Positions 25,108 to 34,317 of a stretch of 52,061 nucleotides of DNA are shown piece after piece. Numbering within the stretch: the stretch's first letter is position 1; each line of letters opens with the position of its first letter. Location of the stretch: the NCBI RefSeq assembly GCF_005869225.1, contig NZ_SWFP01000018.1:1-52061 (forward strand), read 5' to 3'. A model generated the notes under the pieces. The model was given only the letters and a program-made list of their open reading frames with translations. It did no database searches and was not told the DNA's origin. This DNA is from Dyadobacter bucti (GTDB taxonomy: Bacteria; Bacteroidota; Bacteroidia; Cytophagales; Spirosomataceae). Position numbers and translations under genes: made by a program.

Positions 25108-25776
25108 ATGAGATCCACCTTCCCAGTATTAATAAGTTTCCTGATGCTGATGAGTTATGCGAATGCCCAAAGCGTCAAACTTGACCTGGAAAGGCTGGAA
25201 CCGGTTCAGGCATCAATGTCTATCCAGTCAATTGCTGGTAAACAAGCGCTTAGGGTGTTGAAGGATACTTTGGTAAAGAAGGTGGATGAACCCACGTTTG
25301 TCAAACTAAAAGGATTTGACTTTCATAGCGGCATTATCGAGGTAAAAGTACTGAGCAGGTTACTAAAAAACGCCCCTGAATATGCCCGGGGTTTTATTGG
25401 TGTTGCCTTTCGTATTGATGAGCAAAACTCAAAGTATGAGAGCATTTACATCCGCCCAACCAATGGCCGGGCCCAAGATCAGGTTCGTAGAAACCATTCC
25501 ATTCAATACTATTCATATCCGGATTATAAGTTTGACGTGCTCCGCAAACAGGCACCAGAAAAGTATGAATCCTATGCGGATATGGAGCTTAATAAATGGA
25601 TCACCCTGCGGATTGAAGTGAAAGGTGCTAATGCCAAGTTATTCATAGATGGAAATACGCAGCCATCATTGGTTGTCAATGACCTCAAACTAGGGCCCAA
25701 TGCATCCGGTGGCGTAGCGCTTTGGGTCGAAGTGGGCACGGAAGGCTTTTTTACCGATCTAAAAATTTTAAAGTAA
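25108..25776 (+). CDS. Secreted concanavalin-like (DUF1080-type) protein
   Basis: The 222-residue protein has a signal peptide (STFPVLISFLMLMSYANAQ) followed by a jelly-roll type pattern: FVKLKGFDFHSGIIEVKVLS, GFIGVAFRIDEQNSKYESIYIRP, NKWITLRIEVKGANAKLFIDG, GGVALWVEVGTEGFFTDLKI. This is the fold of DUF1080/laminin-G-like sugar-binding or glycosidase proteins. No catalytic pair can be named. It starts a unit with the hydrolase 18 bp downstream. Confidence 0.7.
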   Translation: MRSTFPVLISFLMLMSYANAQSVKLDLERLEPVQASMSIQSIAGKQALRVLKDTLVKKVDEPTFVKLKGFDFHSGIIEVKVLSRLLKNAPEYARGFIGVAFRIDEQNSKYESIYIRPTNGRAQDQVRRNHSIQYYSYPDYKFDVLRKQAPEKYESYADMELNKWITLRIEVKGANAKLFIDGNTQPSLVVNDLKLGPNASGGVALWVEVGTEGFFTDLKILK

Positions 25777-25794
25777 GATAATTACAAACTGAAA

Positions 25795-26676
25795 ATGAAC
25801 CAATTACAAGTTAAAATTAAATTTTTATGCTTTCTGGTATTACTGGCAGGTATAAATGCCATTGGACAGGACCTGAAACACCTCAGGCATTTCATGCAGC
25901 AAAACCCATCGCACGAAACTGCCATACCCTATGGAAACAATCCAAAGGCCGGTCATTATCTGAAAGGTGGTGATGCCAGGATCTATTATGAAGTATATGG
26001 TAAAGGCAAACCAATTGTTATTTTACATGGAGGCATATTCGGGTCAACTCTTGAAATGGGGCGGTTCATCGATAGCCTTTCCAAGAACTATAAGGTTATA
26101 GCAGTATCGACCAGAGGGCATGGGAAATCAGAAATCGGAAAGGTAGACCCAACCTATGAACAAAAGGCAAAAGACGTTAACGCAATCATGCAGGCAGAGA
26201 CCAGCGATAGTGCGACCGTGCTTGGTTTTAGCGACGGCGCTTATACCGGGTACTATCTTGCTTCTGCATTTCCTGCGAAAGTTAAAAAGCTGATCGCGAT
26301 TGGTGCTGGTACTTGGAAAAAGGGATGGAGAAACTTTACCGTTACCAAGGAAATGGCTTTTGGATTGGACAGTCTATATTGGAAACAGCAAATGACACTA
26401 GCTCCTGAGCCAAAAAGGATAGATGAATGGTTTACTACGATTAGTAGAACGTATAACTCAACGGAAGTCAGCGATGATCTTTTAAAACGAATTCAATGTC
26501 CTGTCCTGGTACTATCTGGCGAACTGGACCAAAACGCACCACTTCAAACCGTCATTGAAGCGTACCGACTAATTCCTCGCGCACAGCTGGGAATAATTCC
26601 AAATGCGCCACATCCCGTTTTCCTGGTCAACTTTGATGCCGTTTGGGCTAGTATAACGCCCTTTTTACAACTTTGA
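25795..26676 (+). CDS. Secreted alpha/beta hydrolase
   Basis: The 293-residue protein has a signal peptide (FLCFLVLLAGINAIGQ), then the hydrolase landmarks PIVILHGGIFGSTLEMGRF, the nucleophile elbow VLGFSDGAY (GxSxG), an acid in LSGELDQNAP and the His in NAPHPVFL. It belongs to the general epoxide-hydrolase/haloperoxidase-like superfamily. It is co-transcribed with the preceding lectin-like gene and ends before a terminator. Confidence 0.82.
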   Translation: MNQLQVKIKFLCFLVLLAGINAIGQDLKHLRHFMQQNPSHETAIPYGNNPKAGHYLKGGDARIYYEVYGKGKPIVILHGGIFGSTLEMGRFIDSLSKNYKVIAVSTRGHGKSEIGKVDPTYEQKAKDVNAIMQAETSDSATVLGFSDGAYTGYYLASAFPAKVKKLIAIGAGTWKKGWRNFTVTKEMAFGLDSLYWKQQMTLAPEPKRIDEWFTTISRTYNSTEVSDDLLKRIQCPVLVLSGELDQNAPLQTVIEAYRLIPRAQLGIIPNAPHPVFLVNFDAVWASITPFLQL

Positions 26677-26741
26677 GTCTGGGTAATATTCTTCTGGCCG
26701 AAGTGTACATTTTTACGTTTCCTTCGCCGAGTTTATTGAAC

Positions 26742-26778
26742 AAAAAAGTGCCTGTGAATTAACTGCAGGTACTTTTTT
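26742..26778 (+). terminator. Rho-independent terminator
   Basis: AAAAAAGTGCCTG (26742-26754) pairs with CAGGTACTTTTTT (26766-26778), one G-T. It closes the hydrolase unit and marks the right limit of recognisable chromosomal genes before the mobile element. Confidence 0.88.
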
Positions 26779-27102
26779 TGTTATGACGACCAATTGATAA
26801 TAGTTCATTTTAAACACGGTATTTGTGTACCACCCGATAATTCAGTAACGACTAAGAGGTCTGAAGATACTCATCCTTGTCACGGGCACTTAATGGCGTT
26901 CGTCGATAAGCTTGACAAATCTATAAGGCAAAACAAGGTGCTGCTAGCAAGTCAAGACTTGACTACGCATCGAAGAATGAAGCAGGAAACATTATCGCCG
27001 CGATACATACAGCACCGTATGCAATAGATCAGATAACAGCTGTCATAAAGTTGATGGATGATTCGACAAAGAAATCGCCTAGGCGTTTGACCCACTCTCG
27101 AT

Positions 27103-27437
27103 TTAATCCCATTGAAATAGAACATGAATCCCGCCAAAACACTGATCAAGGCAAGTTTTATCCGTATATTTTCGCCCTTTTTGCCTTTCAATCCGACCGA
27201 TGGAAATGGTTAAGAAAACGAGTGCCACAAGCTTCGTTTTACCGAACGAAGAGAACAACCCTAGGGCAAAATTGTATCCAAAATCCGATCTGAAATTAAA
27301 GATGTCAGGCGCCAATTTTGGAATGCCTGGTAACAGAAATAACAAATGTGCAATGCGAGGACCAGGGTACTGATCAAGCGGGTCATATTGGCTATGCTGC
27401 GAAGGCTTACCTCATTTTCGCCGGTATTCGATGCCAT
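27103..27437 (-). pseudogene. Type IV coupling protein (TraG/VirD4-like), N-terminal remnant
   Basis: From an ATG at 27437 one frame reads MASNTGENEVSLRSIANMTR and LISTLVLALHICYFCYQAFQ to a stop near 27260. Continuing in another frame it reads LGLFSSFGKTKLVALVFLTI followed by IERQKGRKYTDKTCLDQ. Both halves look like the N-terminal membrane part of Bacteroidota coupling proteins, split by a frameshift near 27265. The start overlaps the relaxase end by 26 bp, the usual operon order. Everything after residue ~110 is gone. Confidence 0.6.
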
Positions 27438-28511
27438 AATTAAACAGATTTAAAGTGATTGAGAGAACCCTTTTTTTCTTTCTACGTTTACTTTCACGAA
27501 GGTCAGCTGGTGTGAAACCATCTTTTTTGATAGGATCAAATAGTGAATCCTCTCCATTGGCAAGTCTAGCGTCATTGCTCTGCTCAGGAGTTGCCAGCAA
27601 ATAGCTTTTTGATGTGGCTGACTTTCCAAAACGATCAAGTGTTACATTCGTCTTTCCATACAATGTAAAACCAATCGCGTTTTTGATTCTTAGCTTATCT
27701 GTTTGCCGCAGTTGATCGTTAATTTCAAACCGATTTTGCAGGAAATTTAATGCCGGCTTTAGGTGAAAATCGCTTGCCGTAATGGGAACTCCAACACGTC
27801 CCCCTTCGCATTAAGCAGCCGGTAATGAAGCCTCCCTTTCTTATAAGCCCTGGACTCTTCATTTCCACGGTCTGCCGCCACATTGTAGCAATTCAAAACC
27901 GCATTTAACTCGGTTATTGAAGTGAATTTATACTTGTCGATAACTCCATAAATTACATTTGAAATGGCCCTTTTGGTCTCAACCTTACCATAGTTTGCAC
28001 TAACCATCGCAGGCTTCAAATGCTCGGATTGCTGTTGTTTTTTGCTCGATGCCTTTACCAAACAGAACTCATTTTCAATCTCTTTTCGGGCCCTTTCAGA
28101 CTGGTTTCTGCCGATGTTTTGGGTCTCAATACGCTTCCCGTTTGCATCTATTTTTACGCTCTCAATATGGATGTGGGGGTGTCCGCTATCGTGATGCTGG
28201 TACACCAGATAGGATTGGTCTCCAAAGCCAATTTTATCCATATAGGCTTGGGAAATTTCTCCTAATAGTGCTTTTGAATAATGCTCAGAAGGATCAAAAT
28301 TCAATGAGATGTGGACGCTGTTTCGGACAACATTCGTATTCAAAGCCGCCAGTTTCAGCAACATATTCAACCGCTCCTGCTCAGTCAGATTTGCCGAATC
28401 ATCGGGGTAATTTCCTGCCATGATCCACTCGGCTACACCCTGTTTCAACTTGTTTTCGTTGTAGTAAAAAGTGCTTCGAATAGAAGCCCCTGTTTTTATG
28501 ATCGCAACCAT
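27412..28511 (-). pseudogene. Relaxase/mobilization nuclease (MobB/BfmB type), frameshifted
   Basis: The first 250 codons read MVAIIKTGASIRSTFYYNENKL... with YLVYQHHDSGHPHIHIESVKID, the HxH metal site of relaxases, then stop at 27759. The correct continuation lies in another frame: RVGVPITASDFHLKPALNFL, RLRQTDKLRIKNAIG-like, GKTNVTLDRFGKS, ending KRRKKKR. The break is at a C5 run (27800-27804; G5 in the gene), so one base has been lost. After GKS the frame jumps to a typical relaxase tail, so an internal deletion of roughly 80 residues also seems likely. It overlaps mobC by 16 bp. Confidence 0.75.
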
Positions 28512-28915
28512 ATCTTCGAAGCTTTACTGATGTAAATATTGATCTCTTTCACATGCTCGATAAACTGATTTTTGTCCTTCTCGTAGGCATCCAACCAGCT
28601 GCGGAAGTCGGCGATTTGGGACAAGGCATGTAGCCGTTTGACGGCTTGATTTAGATTGTTACCCGCAGCCATTAACTCACGCCTGAGACGGGTTAACTCA
28701 ACCATCGTTTCATCAAATGACTGGTTTCGATGGTTAATCACAACGGGCTCAGAAAGCAGGATCTTCCTTGCGTACTCACTCGTCTTTCGGCATGTTGTCC
28801 TTTGTACTTTTCGAAGAAGCTGCTGAAACTCCTCAGGGGTTAAACGTACATGCAGCCATTTGGTGCGGTTGTGTTTGTCTTCATTCATCACGTTATCATT
28901 TTCACATTTTGACAT
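28496..28915 (-). CDS. mobC: Relaxosome protein MobC/MobA
   Basis: From the ATG at 28915 the protein is 139 residues: a basic ribbon-helix-helix start (KWLHVRLTPEEFQQLLRKVQRTTCRKTSEYARKILL) and the MobC hallmark ELMAAGNNLNQAVKRLHAL. It binds oriT DNA and helps the relaxase nick. The frame extends eight codons up from a TTG, which I did not use. It is intact although the relaxase below it is broken. Confidence 0.82.
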   Translation of the reverse strand: MSKCENDNVMNEDKHNRTKWLHVRLTPEEFQQLLRKVQRTTCRKTSEYARKILLSEPVVINHRNQSFDETMVELTRLRRELMAAGNNLNQAVKRLHALSQIADFRSWLDAYEKDKNQFIEHVKEINIYISKASKIWLRS

Positions 28916-29086
28916 TCTTTTTTCACTCAATCCCGCCAACGACTCCGGAGTGCCCGGCGGGCCAGATCCTTAGGTTGTGATACAACCTGACATCTGGCCG
29001 ATTGCGGGTAAGAGGCAATCCACCCAGATTTTTTGTAGTCTGGAGTCGTCAAATTTGGCTCCTCTGATAGCTCAACTCTTTTGGCT

Positions 29087-29966
29087 CTATGGTGTACTTG
29101 CCAACCACTCATTAAAATCCTTATAGCCAGTATATATTCCACTGGCATCATTGTATTTTTCACTGATGTCCTTTGCTGTCGAAGCGCACCTAATACCCGC
29201 AGCATCCCGATCAAAATATAGGTCGATGTGATAGTGGGTTTCTAGAAAGGTCGTGCGCGATCGAAGAAAGAGATGGAATTTAAGATTACGTAATTTTCGG
29301 ACTGCTCAACAGTTTTCTTCATCAAGGTCTTGTAGGACAGAAATCGAACATGCCCTCAAACACCGAGACTGTCGGAGCACCGAGATTGATTGTAGTAATA
29401 TCCTTCGGACTGCTTGCCAACTTCAAGTAAGAATTCCGCAGCTCATAACCACCAGAATTATTGAGCAAGCCAATTGCAAAATATCTTCGATCCTCGATCT
29501 GGTAGTTAACCTGTCGGCAGTATTGCCTGGCAATATCAGCTGAAACAGATCTTGAAACTACGTAGTCCAAAAGTGTTTTACTTGTGAGCTGCCCGGCATA
29601 CAAAATTTGTATGGGGCAATTCGCGGCTGCCTTCTCTGTTGAAGGTAATAGAAACCTTGCCTTGTGAAAGAACCAGTAATCAGAAAACATTTTGATTACT
29701 TCCCCAACAGAGCAATGGTAAAAAATACCAGCGAAGTCAACTAGATTGCCCCCAATACTGATTCCGTGATCATACCATCGATTAAGCCTCCTGTTTACTT
29801 TGAACGATGCAGTCCGTTCCTCCCGTAAGGGGGACAAATACCAGTGATCTGCACTGTGAACTTTTACTGGCTCAAATCCCAACTCTGACGGGTAACTAAT
29901 AAGTTCTAATTCTCTAATCTCTGCCAACGTTAACAGCCCGCTGCTTCCCCTCTCTCTTTCGCTCAT
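29087..29966 (-). pseudogene. DNA primase (CHC2-Toprim type), frameshifted
   Basis: From ATG 29966 the protein starts MSERERGSSGLLTLAEIREL and has the primase zinc-finger-like region WYLSPLREERTASFKVNRRLNRWYDHGISIGGNLVDFA without the cysteines. It reaches the Toprim glutamate in SVFEGMFDF, then leaves frame (CPTRP-stop, 29322). The proper continuation LSYKTLMKKTVEQSENYVILNS...HIDLYFDRDAAG (Toprim DxD) is in another frame and ends at 29087. The break is at the TTTC near 29339, one T short. It lies upstream of mobC in the same direction. The segment 28940-29086 shows no gene. Confidence 0.75.
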
Positions 29967-30065
29967 TTTGCTTTCTGTTTTGGTTTGTGGAGCGAAATTA
30001 AAGAACACGAATGTCAGCTACCTATCCTGGGTAAATTCTCCTTAGGATCGTTTCAGGGGCAATTA

Positions 30066-30073
30066 TTATTTTT
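30066..30073 (+). promoter_or_regulatory. Bacteroidota -7 box TATTTTTG
   Basis: TATTTTTG matches TAnnTTTG and lies 23 bp before the ATG of the 92-residue gene. A clear -33 element is not visible. Confidence 0.4.
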
Positions 30074-30095
30074 GTACTGTACTAAAAACAAGAAA

Positions 30096-30374
30096 ATGAT
30101 GAACGTGAAAGAGCTGGCAAGTGTGTATGATACCATCATGAGTATCCTCGGAATGAACGATCAAATCAAGATCGATTTGAAGATTAGCAGGCGGAATGTT
30201 TTGCTTCTGACCCAGGCGATCAAAAGAGCCTTAAATGTTCCCGGTGTTGAGGGTAACCCTGATTTAATTGAAATCGCCTCAAACGAGTCAAAGGAAGAAC
30301 TATTAGCATTGTCGGCCGATTGCTTGGAGAAATCCGGTCTGGTAGAATTGAACGACCGCCTCGCAAAGTTGTAA
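30096..30374 (+). CDS. Small conserved element protein, unknown function
   Basis: From ATG 30096 the product is 92 residues: MMNVKELASVYDTIMSILGM, DQIKIDLKISRRNVLLLTQAIKRAL, SKEELLALSADCLEKSGLVELNDRLAKL. It is an all-helical, charged, cytoplasmic protein with no motif I know. The frame extends 37 codons further up without an ATG. It is divergent from the primase, a position where conjugative elements of this phylum often have small regulators, but nothing here shows DNA binding. Confidence 0.6.
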   Translation: MMNVKELASVYDTIMSILGMNDQIKIDLKISRRNVLLLTQAIKRALNVPGVEGNPDLIEIASNESKEELLALSADCLEKSGLVELNDRLAKL

Positions 30375-30567
30375 GAAATTTTTGGGTCGTAATGGCTACT
30401 CAGTCAGTGCATAACATCTTGAACCAAAATTTACATCTGCATAATCTTTCACACCCCCTTGAATTTAAGAAGCCATTTAGATAAAATAGGTGGACTGCTT
30501 CGCTGAGCTCACGCTATTTCCTGAGAGGGATGTGTGAGTATCGATTAGGCTATTTAAGGGCATTATG

Positions 30568-30723
30568 TTAGGTGGTTTCACCTCGGTTAACATTTATGAG
30601 AATAAAAATCAGGAACGCCGCTATTGAAAAACCAAGTAAAACATATTTAAACGAGCCACTGATGAACATGGCTACCGTGAAGGTGACCAGAGCTAGCGTT
30701 ACAATTACACGATCATTTTTCAT
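30568..30723 (-). CDS. Small two-helix membrane protein
   Basis: A 51-codon frame, too short for most gene finders, reads MKNDRVIVTLALVTFTVAMF, then SGSFKYVLLGFSIAAFLIFILINVN and a short polar tail. Two hydrophobic helices with a short loop are clear. I do not recognise the family. The stretch 30375-30567 on its far side has no gene. Confidence 0.45.
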   Translation of the reverse strand: MKNDRVIVTLALVTFTVAMFISGSFKYVLLGFSIAAFLIFILINVNRGETT

Positions 30724-30761
30724 ACGCTGTTTTTGAGTAGAAGCTTAAGATCATTAAATCT

Positions 30762-30984
30762 ACTTGAAGCGCCTTGGTCTTGAGTGTTGTTTTGTCAGGA
30801 AATCAACGCAGCAGAAACCTTAAAAACAACATAAGTTATGGTACGCAGTTATCCTGAACCGGCTACTTTCTGGCAGTAAGTGCCGCAGTGGCGACTTACT
30901 ATGTACGCATCGGAATTAGCTATTACCAGTAGGACATCTGGGCACTCCTAAATTCAAAGCAAGGGCTCTAGAACCGGCCGGAAA
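30762..30984 (+). repeat. Direct repeat copy A, broken duplicate of the 31937 segment
   Basis: This 223-bp stretch aligns along its whole length with 31937-32160 (about 85% identical by eye), including the sequence before the gene start. The ATG frame of the duplicated gene (VRSYPEPATFWQ-stop) is broken within 14 codons, so copy A is a dead 5' duplicate of the TraD-like gene. 30985-31151 has nothing that I can support. Confidence 0.8.
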
Positions 30985-31151
30985 GGAACCGCAAAATATA
31001 AGGGCAGCCAACGAATATTCGACCAAGATAGACAAGTATTATATTTCTTCAGAAGATCAAGCTCTAAAATTCCAGGCGAATTCCATTGCTGATTTCGGTT
31101 GTATTTACTGTGATATTGCCGTCAAGGTATACCACAGTAGGATTTGGAATT

Positions 31152-31622
31152 TTACCAAAGACTGTCATCTGAAAACGAGTAAAAACCCTCCGCCGTCACA
31201 ATCAAATGGTCCAAAACTCGTATATTCAGTAACTCCCCGGCTTTTCTCATACTCCCAGTAATATACTTATCGGCATCACTCGGAATAAGCTGGCCGGATG
31301 GGTGATTGTGTGCCAGGATGATCCCTGTTGCATTGGCTTTCAAAGCAGCTGCAAAAACGATCCTTACATCAGCACTCGCTCCTGAAATCCCACCTTTGGA
31401 AACTTCAAAAATCCCTAGCACCCGGCTGGCATTGTTCAATAACAGTATCTTGAACTCTTCAATAAATTCAAGTCTGTCTGGGTTCCAGCTTTGCATCAGC
31501 ACCTTGTATGCATCTTTGGACGATTCTATTTTCGGACGTTGGCTTGCTTGCACTTTGGATTTGTAGATCAGCTCAATTTCTGCTACCTGATACAAGTTTG
31601 AAACATTCGCGAAGCTTTCCAT
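31152..31622 (-). CDS. radC: RadC-family JAB/MPN protein
   Basis: From ATG 31622 the 156-residue protein begins MESFANVSNLYQVAEIELIY and has the family metalloprotease-like motif LAHNHPSGQLIPSDAD (HxH plus D) near residues 102-117. It ends GFYSFSDDSLW. RadC/YeeS proteins of this short form are common on mobile elements; they are not true DNA repair proteins and their role is unknown. The frame extends 38 codons up but a Met with a good local context is here. It sits between the two copies of the direct repeat. Confidence 0.85.
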   Translation of the reverse strand: MESFANVSNLYQVAEIELIYKSKVQASQRPKIESSKDAYKVLMQSWNPDRLEFIEEFKILLLNNASRVLGIFEVSKGGISGASADVRIVFAAALKANATGIILAHNHPSGQLIPSDADKYITGSMRKAGELLNIRVLDHLIVTAEGFYSFSDDSLW

Positions 31623-31936
31623 AATTACCTTGATTTTGAAGTGATTGAATGAATTATGGCGCTTAATTCTGGCACTGGGCAAGCAAGTAGTGGAAGCAAC
31701 GGAATAAAGGAAAGCATATGCGAGGCGGGCATTCATGCCCCGTGTTTATGCCGGAATTTCCACTACGCCCCGCAGCCCTGTGCCTAACTTTGGGGCATCA
31801 TTGATACAAGAAACTCTGTCGGGCATTTCGGCAGTCTGCACAAAAATCTTGGCGAGGCTTGTCGCATTTTCATCTTATACATCATTGATAATCATTGGGG
31901 TACAGTCATTTAGGCGTGGGTACAAGAAAAACTTGT

Positions 31937-32160
31937 ACTTGAAGAGCCTTGGTTTTGAGTGTTGTTTTGTCAGGTAATCAATGCAGCAGCAACCTTAAAA
32001 CAACACGAGTTATGGCAACGCATTTATCCTGGACAGGCTACTTTCTGGCAGTAGGTGCCGCAGTGGCGATCTACTATGTAATCATCGGCATCCGTTATTA
32101 CCGGCAGGATATCAGGGCACTGCTCAATTCAAAATCCCGGTTCTGGGAACGGCCGGAAAA
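31937..32160 (+). repeat. Direct repeat copy B (functional copy)
   Basis: Partner of 30762-30984. It covers 75 bp before the start and the first 50 codons of the 161-residue gene that follows. The RadC gene lies between the two copies, so a duplication or a gene-conversion event spans about 1.2 kb. Confidence 0.8.
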
Positions 32161-32497
32161 GCCGCCACCGATAAGCCCACCGCAGGCAAGTCAGCCGGAA
32201 GAAACCGCTGAGCCTGTTGAAGTGAAAAAGCAACCCTGGCAAAATGAAGCCTTGTTTGCCAAGGTCGAAGAGCTCAGCTCGCAGCTCAGGATTAGCATCC
32301 GAGAAGCATACGAAAAAGGCTACGAAAAGCGGGACTTTGTTTTTCTAATCCAAATGTCAATAAAAGATTTTTCTGCCGTCAAAGGCACGCCGTTCCGTGA
32401 GGCGATCAACAATGTTATCACTTTGGAATCTGCAAAATATGGCTTCATCAACCTCAGTGCTGTAGAGCTAGAGGAGTTATGGAAGGAGGTTAAATGA
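32012..32497 (+). CDS. Conjugal transfer protein, TraD-like (membrane-anchored)
   Basis: The 161-residue protein from ATG 32012 (MATHLSWTGYFLAVGAAVAIYYVIIGIRYY) has one N-terminal helix, a proline-rich linker (PEKPPPISPPQ), and a helical cytoplasmic domain (FREAINNVITLESAKYGFINLSAVELEELW). Size, layout and position just before the DUF4134 gene match the TraD-like proteins in Bacteroidota conjugative transposons. The assignment by context is moderate. Confidence 0.6.
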   Translation: MATHLSWTGYFLAVGAAVAIYYVIIGIRYYRQDIRALLNSKSRFWERPEKPPPISPPQASQPEETAEPVEVKKQPWQNEALFAKVEELSSQLRISIREAYEKGYEKRDFVFLIQMSIKDFSAVKGTPFREAINNVITLESAKYGFINLSAVELEELWKEVK

Positions 32498-32599
32498 TGA
32501 GCCCGCTCTCCTGCGCTCCCGGGCCCTCGGGCTTGGGAGCCGCAAGGAGACAAGCTGAGTAAACGAGTTTAAAACAATAATCAACAAGGCATATGAAAT

Positions 32600-32827
32600 G
32601 TGGGAAACAGCCCTTCAAGCAGGGCAAAACAAGTATGGGCAGCAACGCTGCTCTCAGTAATGGCAACCATTGCCAAAGCACAAGACGGCGCGGCGGGCAT
32701 ATCCGAAGCCGACAGCCAGGCGCAGAGCTACTCCGAGCCAGGCACGCAGCTGATGTATGCCATCGGCGTGGTGCTGGGGCTGGTAGGCGCAGTGAAGGTT
32801 TTCCAAAAATGGATGCCGGGACAATGA
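32600..32827 (+). CDS. traE: Conjugative transposon protein TraE (DUF4134)
   Basis: The 75-residue protein has a signal-like start (VWAATLLSVMATIAKAQ), then DGAAGISEADSQAQSYSEPG and GTQLMYAIGVVLGLVGAVKVFQKW, the DUF4134 pattern: a short soluble part and one strong membrane helix. It is thought to be a VirB2-like pilin. The start is unclear: GTG at 32600 is in frame, while the better-placed ATG at 32593 is in another frame, so a small frameshift may have damaged the leader. No TraF (DUF4133) or TraG follows. Confidence 0.7.
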   Translation: MGNSPSSRAKQVWAATLLSVMATIAKAQDGAAGISEADSQAQSYSEPGTQLMYAIGVVLGLVGAVKVFQKWMPGQ

Positions 32828-33022
32828 TACCGGAAAGGTCGCCGCGGCGTGGTTTAGAAGCTGTATTGTTCTAGGTGGTTGCTATCGTGCTGCAATCTTT
32901 CTTTGGCCTATAATTCAGTGAATTCGAGTACATCTGTCAGCAACTGGCATTCAAGAAAAACAAGACGACCAAAATTTCTCCGCCTAAACTTAGTGCTGAC
33001 AATTAATTTTTGGAAGATAAAT

Positions 33023-33291
33023 ATTGAGGTAATAACTAAGGAAGTTTTGCAAGTCTTATGGTGGGAGCTCCTCGAAGACTTAAAGCGGTTTCTTGCCAGC
33101 TCGAATAAGGCTCCGAAGAAATGGCTTCTAAGCGCTAATGTTAAAGGAGGATGCTGAACATCTCATCCGGTACGCATCAGAATCTGAGAATAAACGGGAG
33201 GTTAAAACATAGCAATATAGGAGGATCATTTTATTATGCATTCCAGGAAATCCAATCACTGGTGCTAGCTGATACAAAACGAACAAAGTGA
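33023..33291 (+). pseudogene. HTH_17/excisionase-like DNA-binding protein, frameshifted
   Basis: The first frame reads IEVITKEVLQVLWWELLEDL, KRFLASSNKAPKKWLLSANV and hits a stop. The next frame continues RMLNISSGTHQNLRINGRLK, IGGSFYYAFQEIQSL, stop 33291. Together they match the MerR-like HTH proteins of Bacteroidota elements (KWLxxxEVxxxLNIS-x-GTLQNLRxNGxL...IGGxxYY). The break is at GTTAAAGGAGG (~33144). No ATG precedes the first half; an ATT stands where one would be expected. 32828-33022 has no supported gene. Confidence 0.65.
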
Positions 33292-33581
33292 TGGAAAAAT
33301 CAATAACAAAAATCTTTAACCGGATCCTTATTGACCAAAGAGTAAGGATCTGGCATGTGGGGACTTACCTTGCCTTGGTGCTGCTTTGGGATAAAAACAG
33401 GCAATCAAGTCCCTTTCAGGTAACTAGGCGGATGATCATGCAGATGTCCCGAGCAAAAAGCCCGTCAACATATCATAAACACTTGAAAGAGCTCGAAATA
33501 TTCGGCTACATAAAATACTTGCCATCATACCATCCTAAGCAGGGAAGTAAAATCTGGCTAGTTGAATCAAAAGCTAATTGA
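33291..33581 (+). CDS. Winged-helix protein of the element
   Basis: The 96-residue protein from ATG 33291 (overlapping the preceding stop, TGATG) reads MEKSITKIFNRILIDQRVRI, then LALVLLWDKN, RRMIMQMSRAKSPSTYHKHL, KELEIFGYIKYLPSYHPKQG. The helix-turn-helix plus the wing (YIKYLPSYHPKQGSKIWL) suggests a small regulator or replication accessory protein. It commonly follows the HTH_17 gene in such elements, as I recall. It appears intact. Confidence 0.65.
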   Translation: MEKSITKIFNRILIDQRVRIWHVGTYLALVLLWDKNRQSSPFQVTRRMIMQMSRAKSPSTYHKHLKELEIFGYIKYLPSYHPKQGSKIWLVESKAN

Positions 33582-34192
33582 AGCTTCACTTCCACGGCGG
33601 CCAACTTTGGTGGTAAAAAAAGAAAAGGGAGACAAGCTCCCCCACTAATTGAGGCTAATAGCCGCTGACGGAACACGAACATCCTCGACAATATTTATAT
33701 ATTGCGTTGAAAACACATTTACTCTCCTTCCCTCCAAATCCCACAACACTTCCTAAGTAAGTGCCATAGCAATCTCTATTAGCTTTTGAGCTGCGAATCA
33801 GCAATCGGCCTTGTTGCATTGATCGATAGTAGGTCCAATTAACACACCCAGCAAATAGTGTAGCTTTTTCAACCTGTTAATCTAATCGGGCGTTAGCGAT
33901 TGCCCTCGGCTACTATGGTACTGATCGACCACCCGTCCAAGCCCTTGTTTGGCTTTTTCCTTAACAGAAATGATTGTACCTGTCTTTTTTAAGATAATTG
34001 ATGTTGTGAGCCATAGATACTACATATGAGAAGTTGGAAATGATTTTATTCATATTCCTCATGCTCATTTAAAAATATTTGCTTGGCAACAGAAAAAGCC
34101 TGTTTAACAGTGGCCCTTATCAGCCAAAGGAAACGAAATAAGCGCCCCACTGAGCTCACGGCTAAAACTTGTAGTACCTCAAACAATAGAAA
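33582..34192. other. Gene-poor stretch
   Basis: No coding frame with a convincing start or motif and no strong hairpin. Cargo of the element may have been lost here. Confidence 0.5.
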
Positions 34193-34226
34193 AAGCCGCC
34201 ATTATGCCGTAAGCTGTTGGCGGCTT
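34193..34226 (-). terminator. Hairpin, likely integrase terminator
   Basis: AAGCCGCC (34193-34200) pairs with GGCGGCTT (34219-34226). On the minus strand it is followed by TTTCT, 92 bp beyond the integrase stop. Confidence 0.5.
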
Positions 34227-34317
34227 CTAAGAGTCTTAGGAAATAGGGCCACTTATTTAGCTGCCCTTTTGCCTAGTTTGTTTGTCAGACTTCTAACAAT
34301 GCAATTATAGAAGTGAC

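Noticed and set aside
28927..29214. 95-residue minus-strand frame
   Set aside because: It is an out-of-frame reading of the primase Toprim end; the Toprim residues appear in the other frame.
34083..34310. 75-residue plus-strand frame
   Set aside because: It overlaps the integrase terminator hairpin and has an unnatural composition rich in Arg/Cys/Ser.
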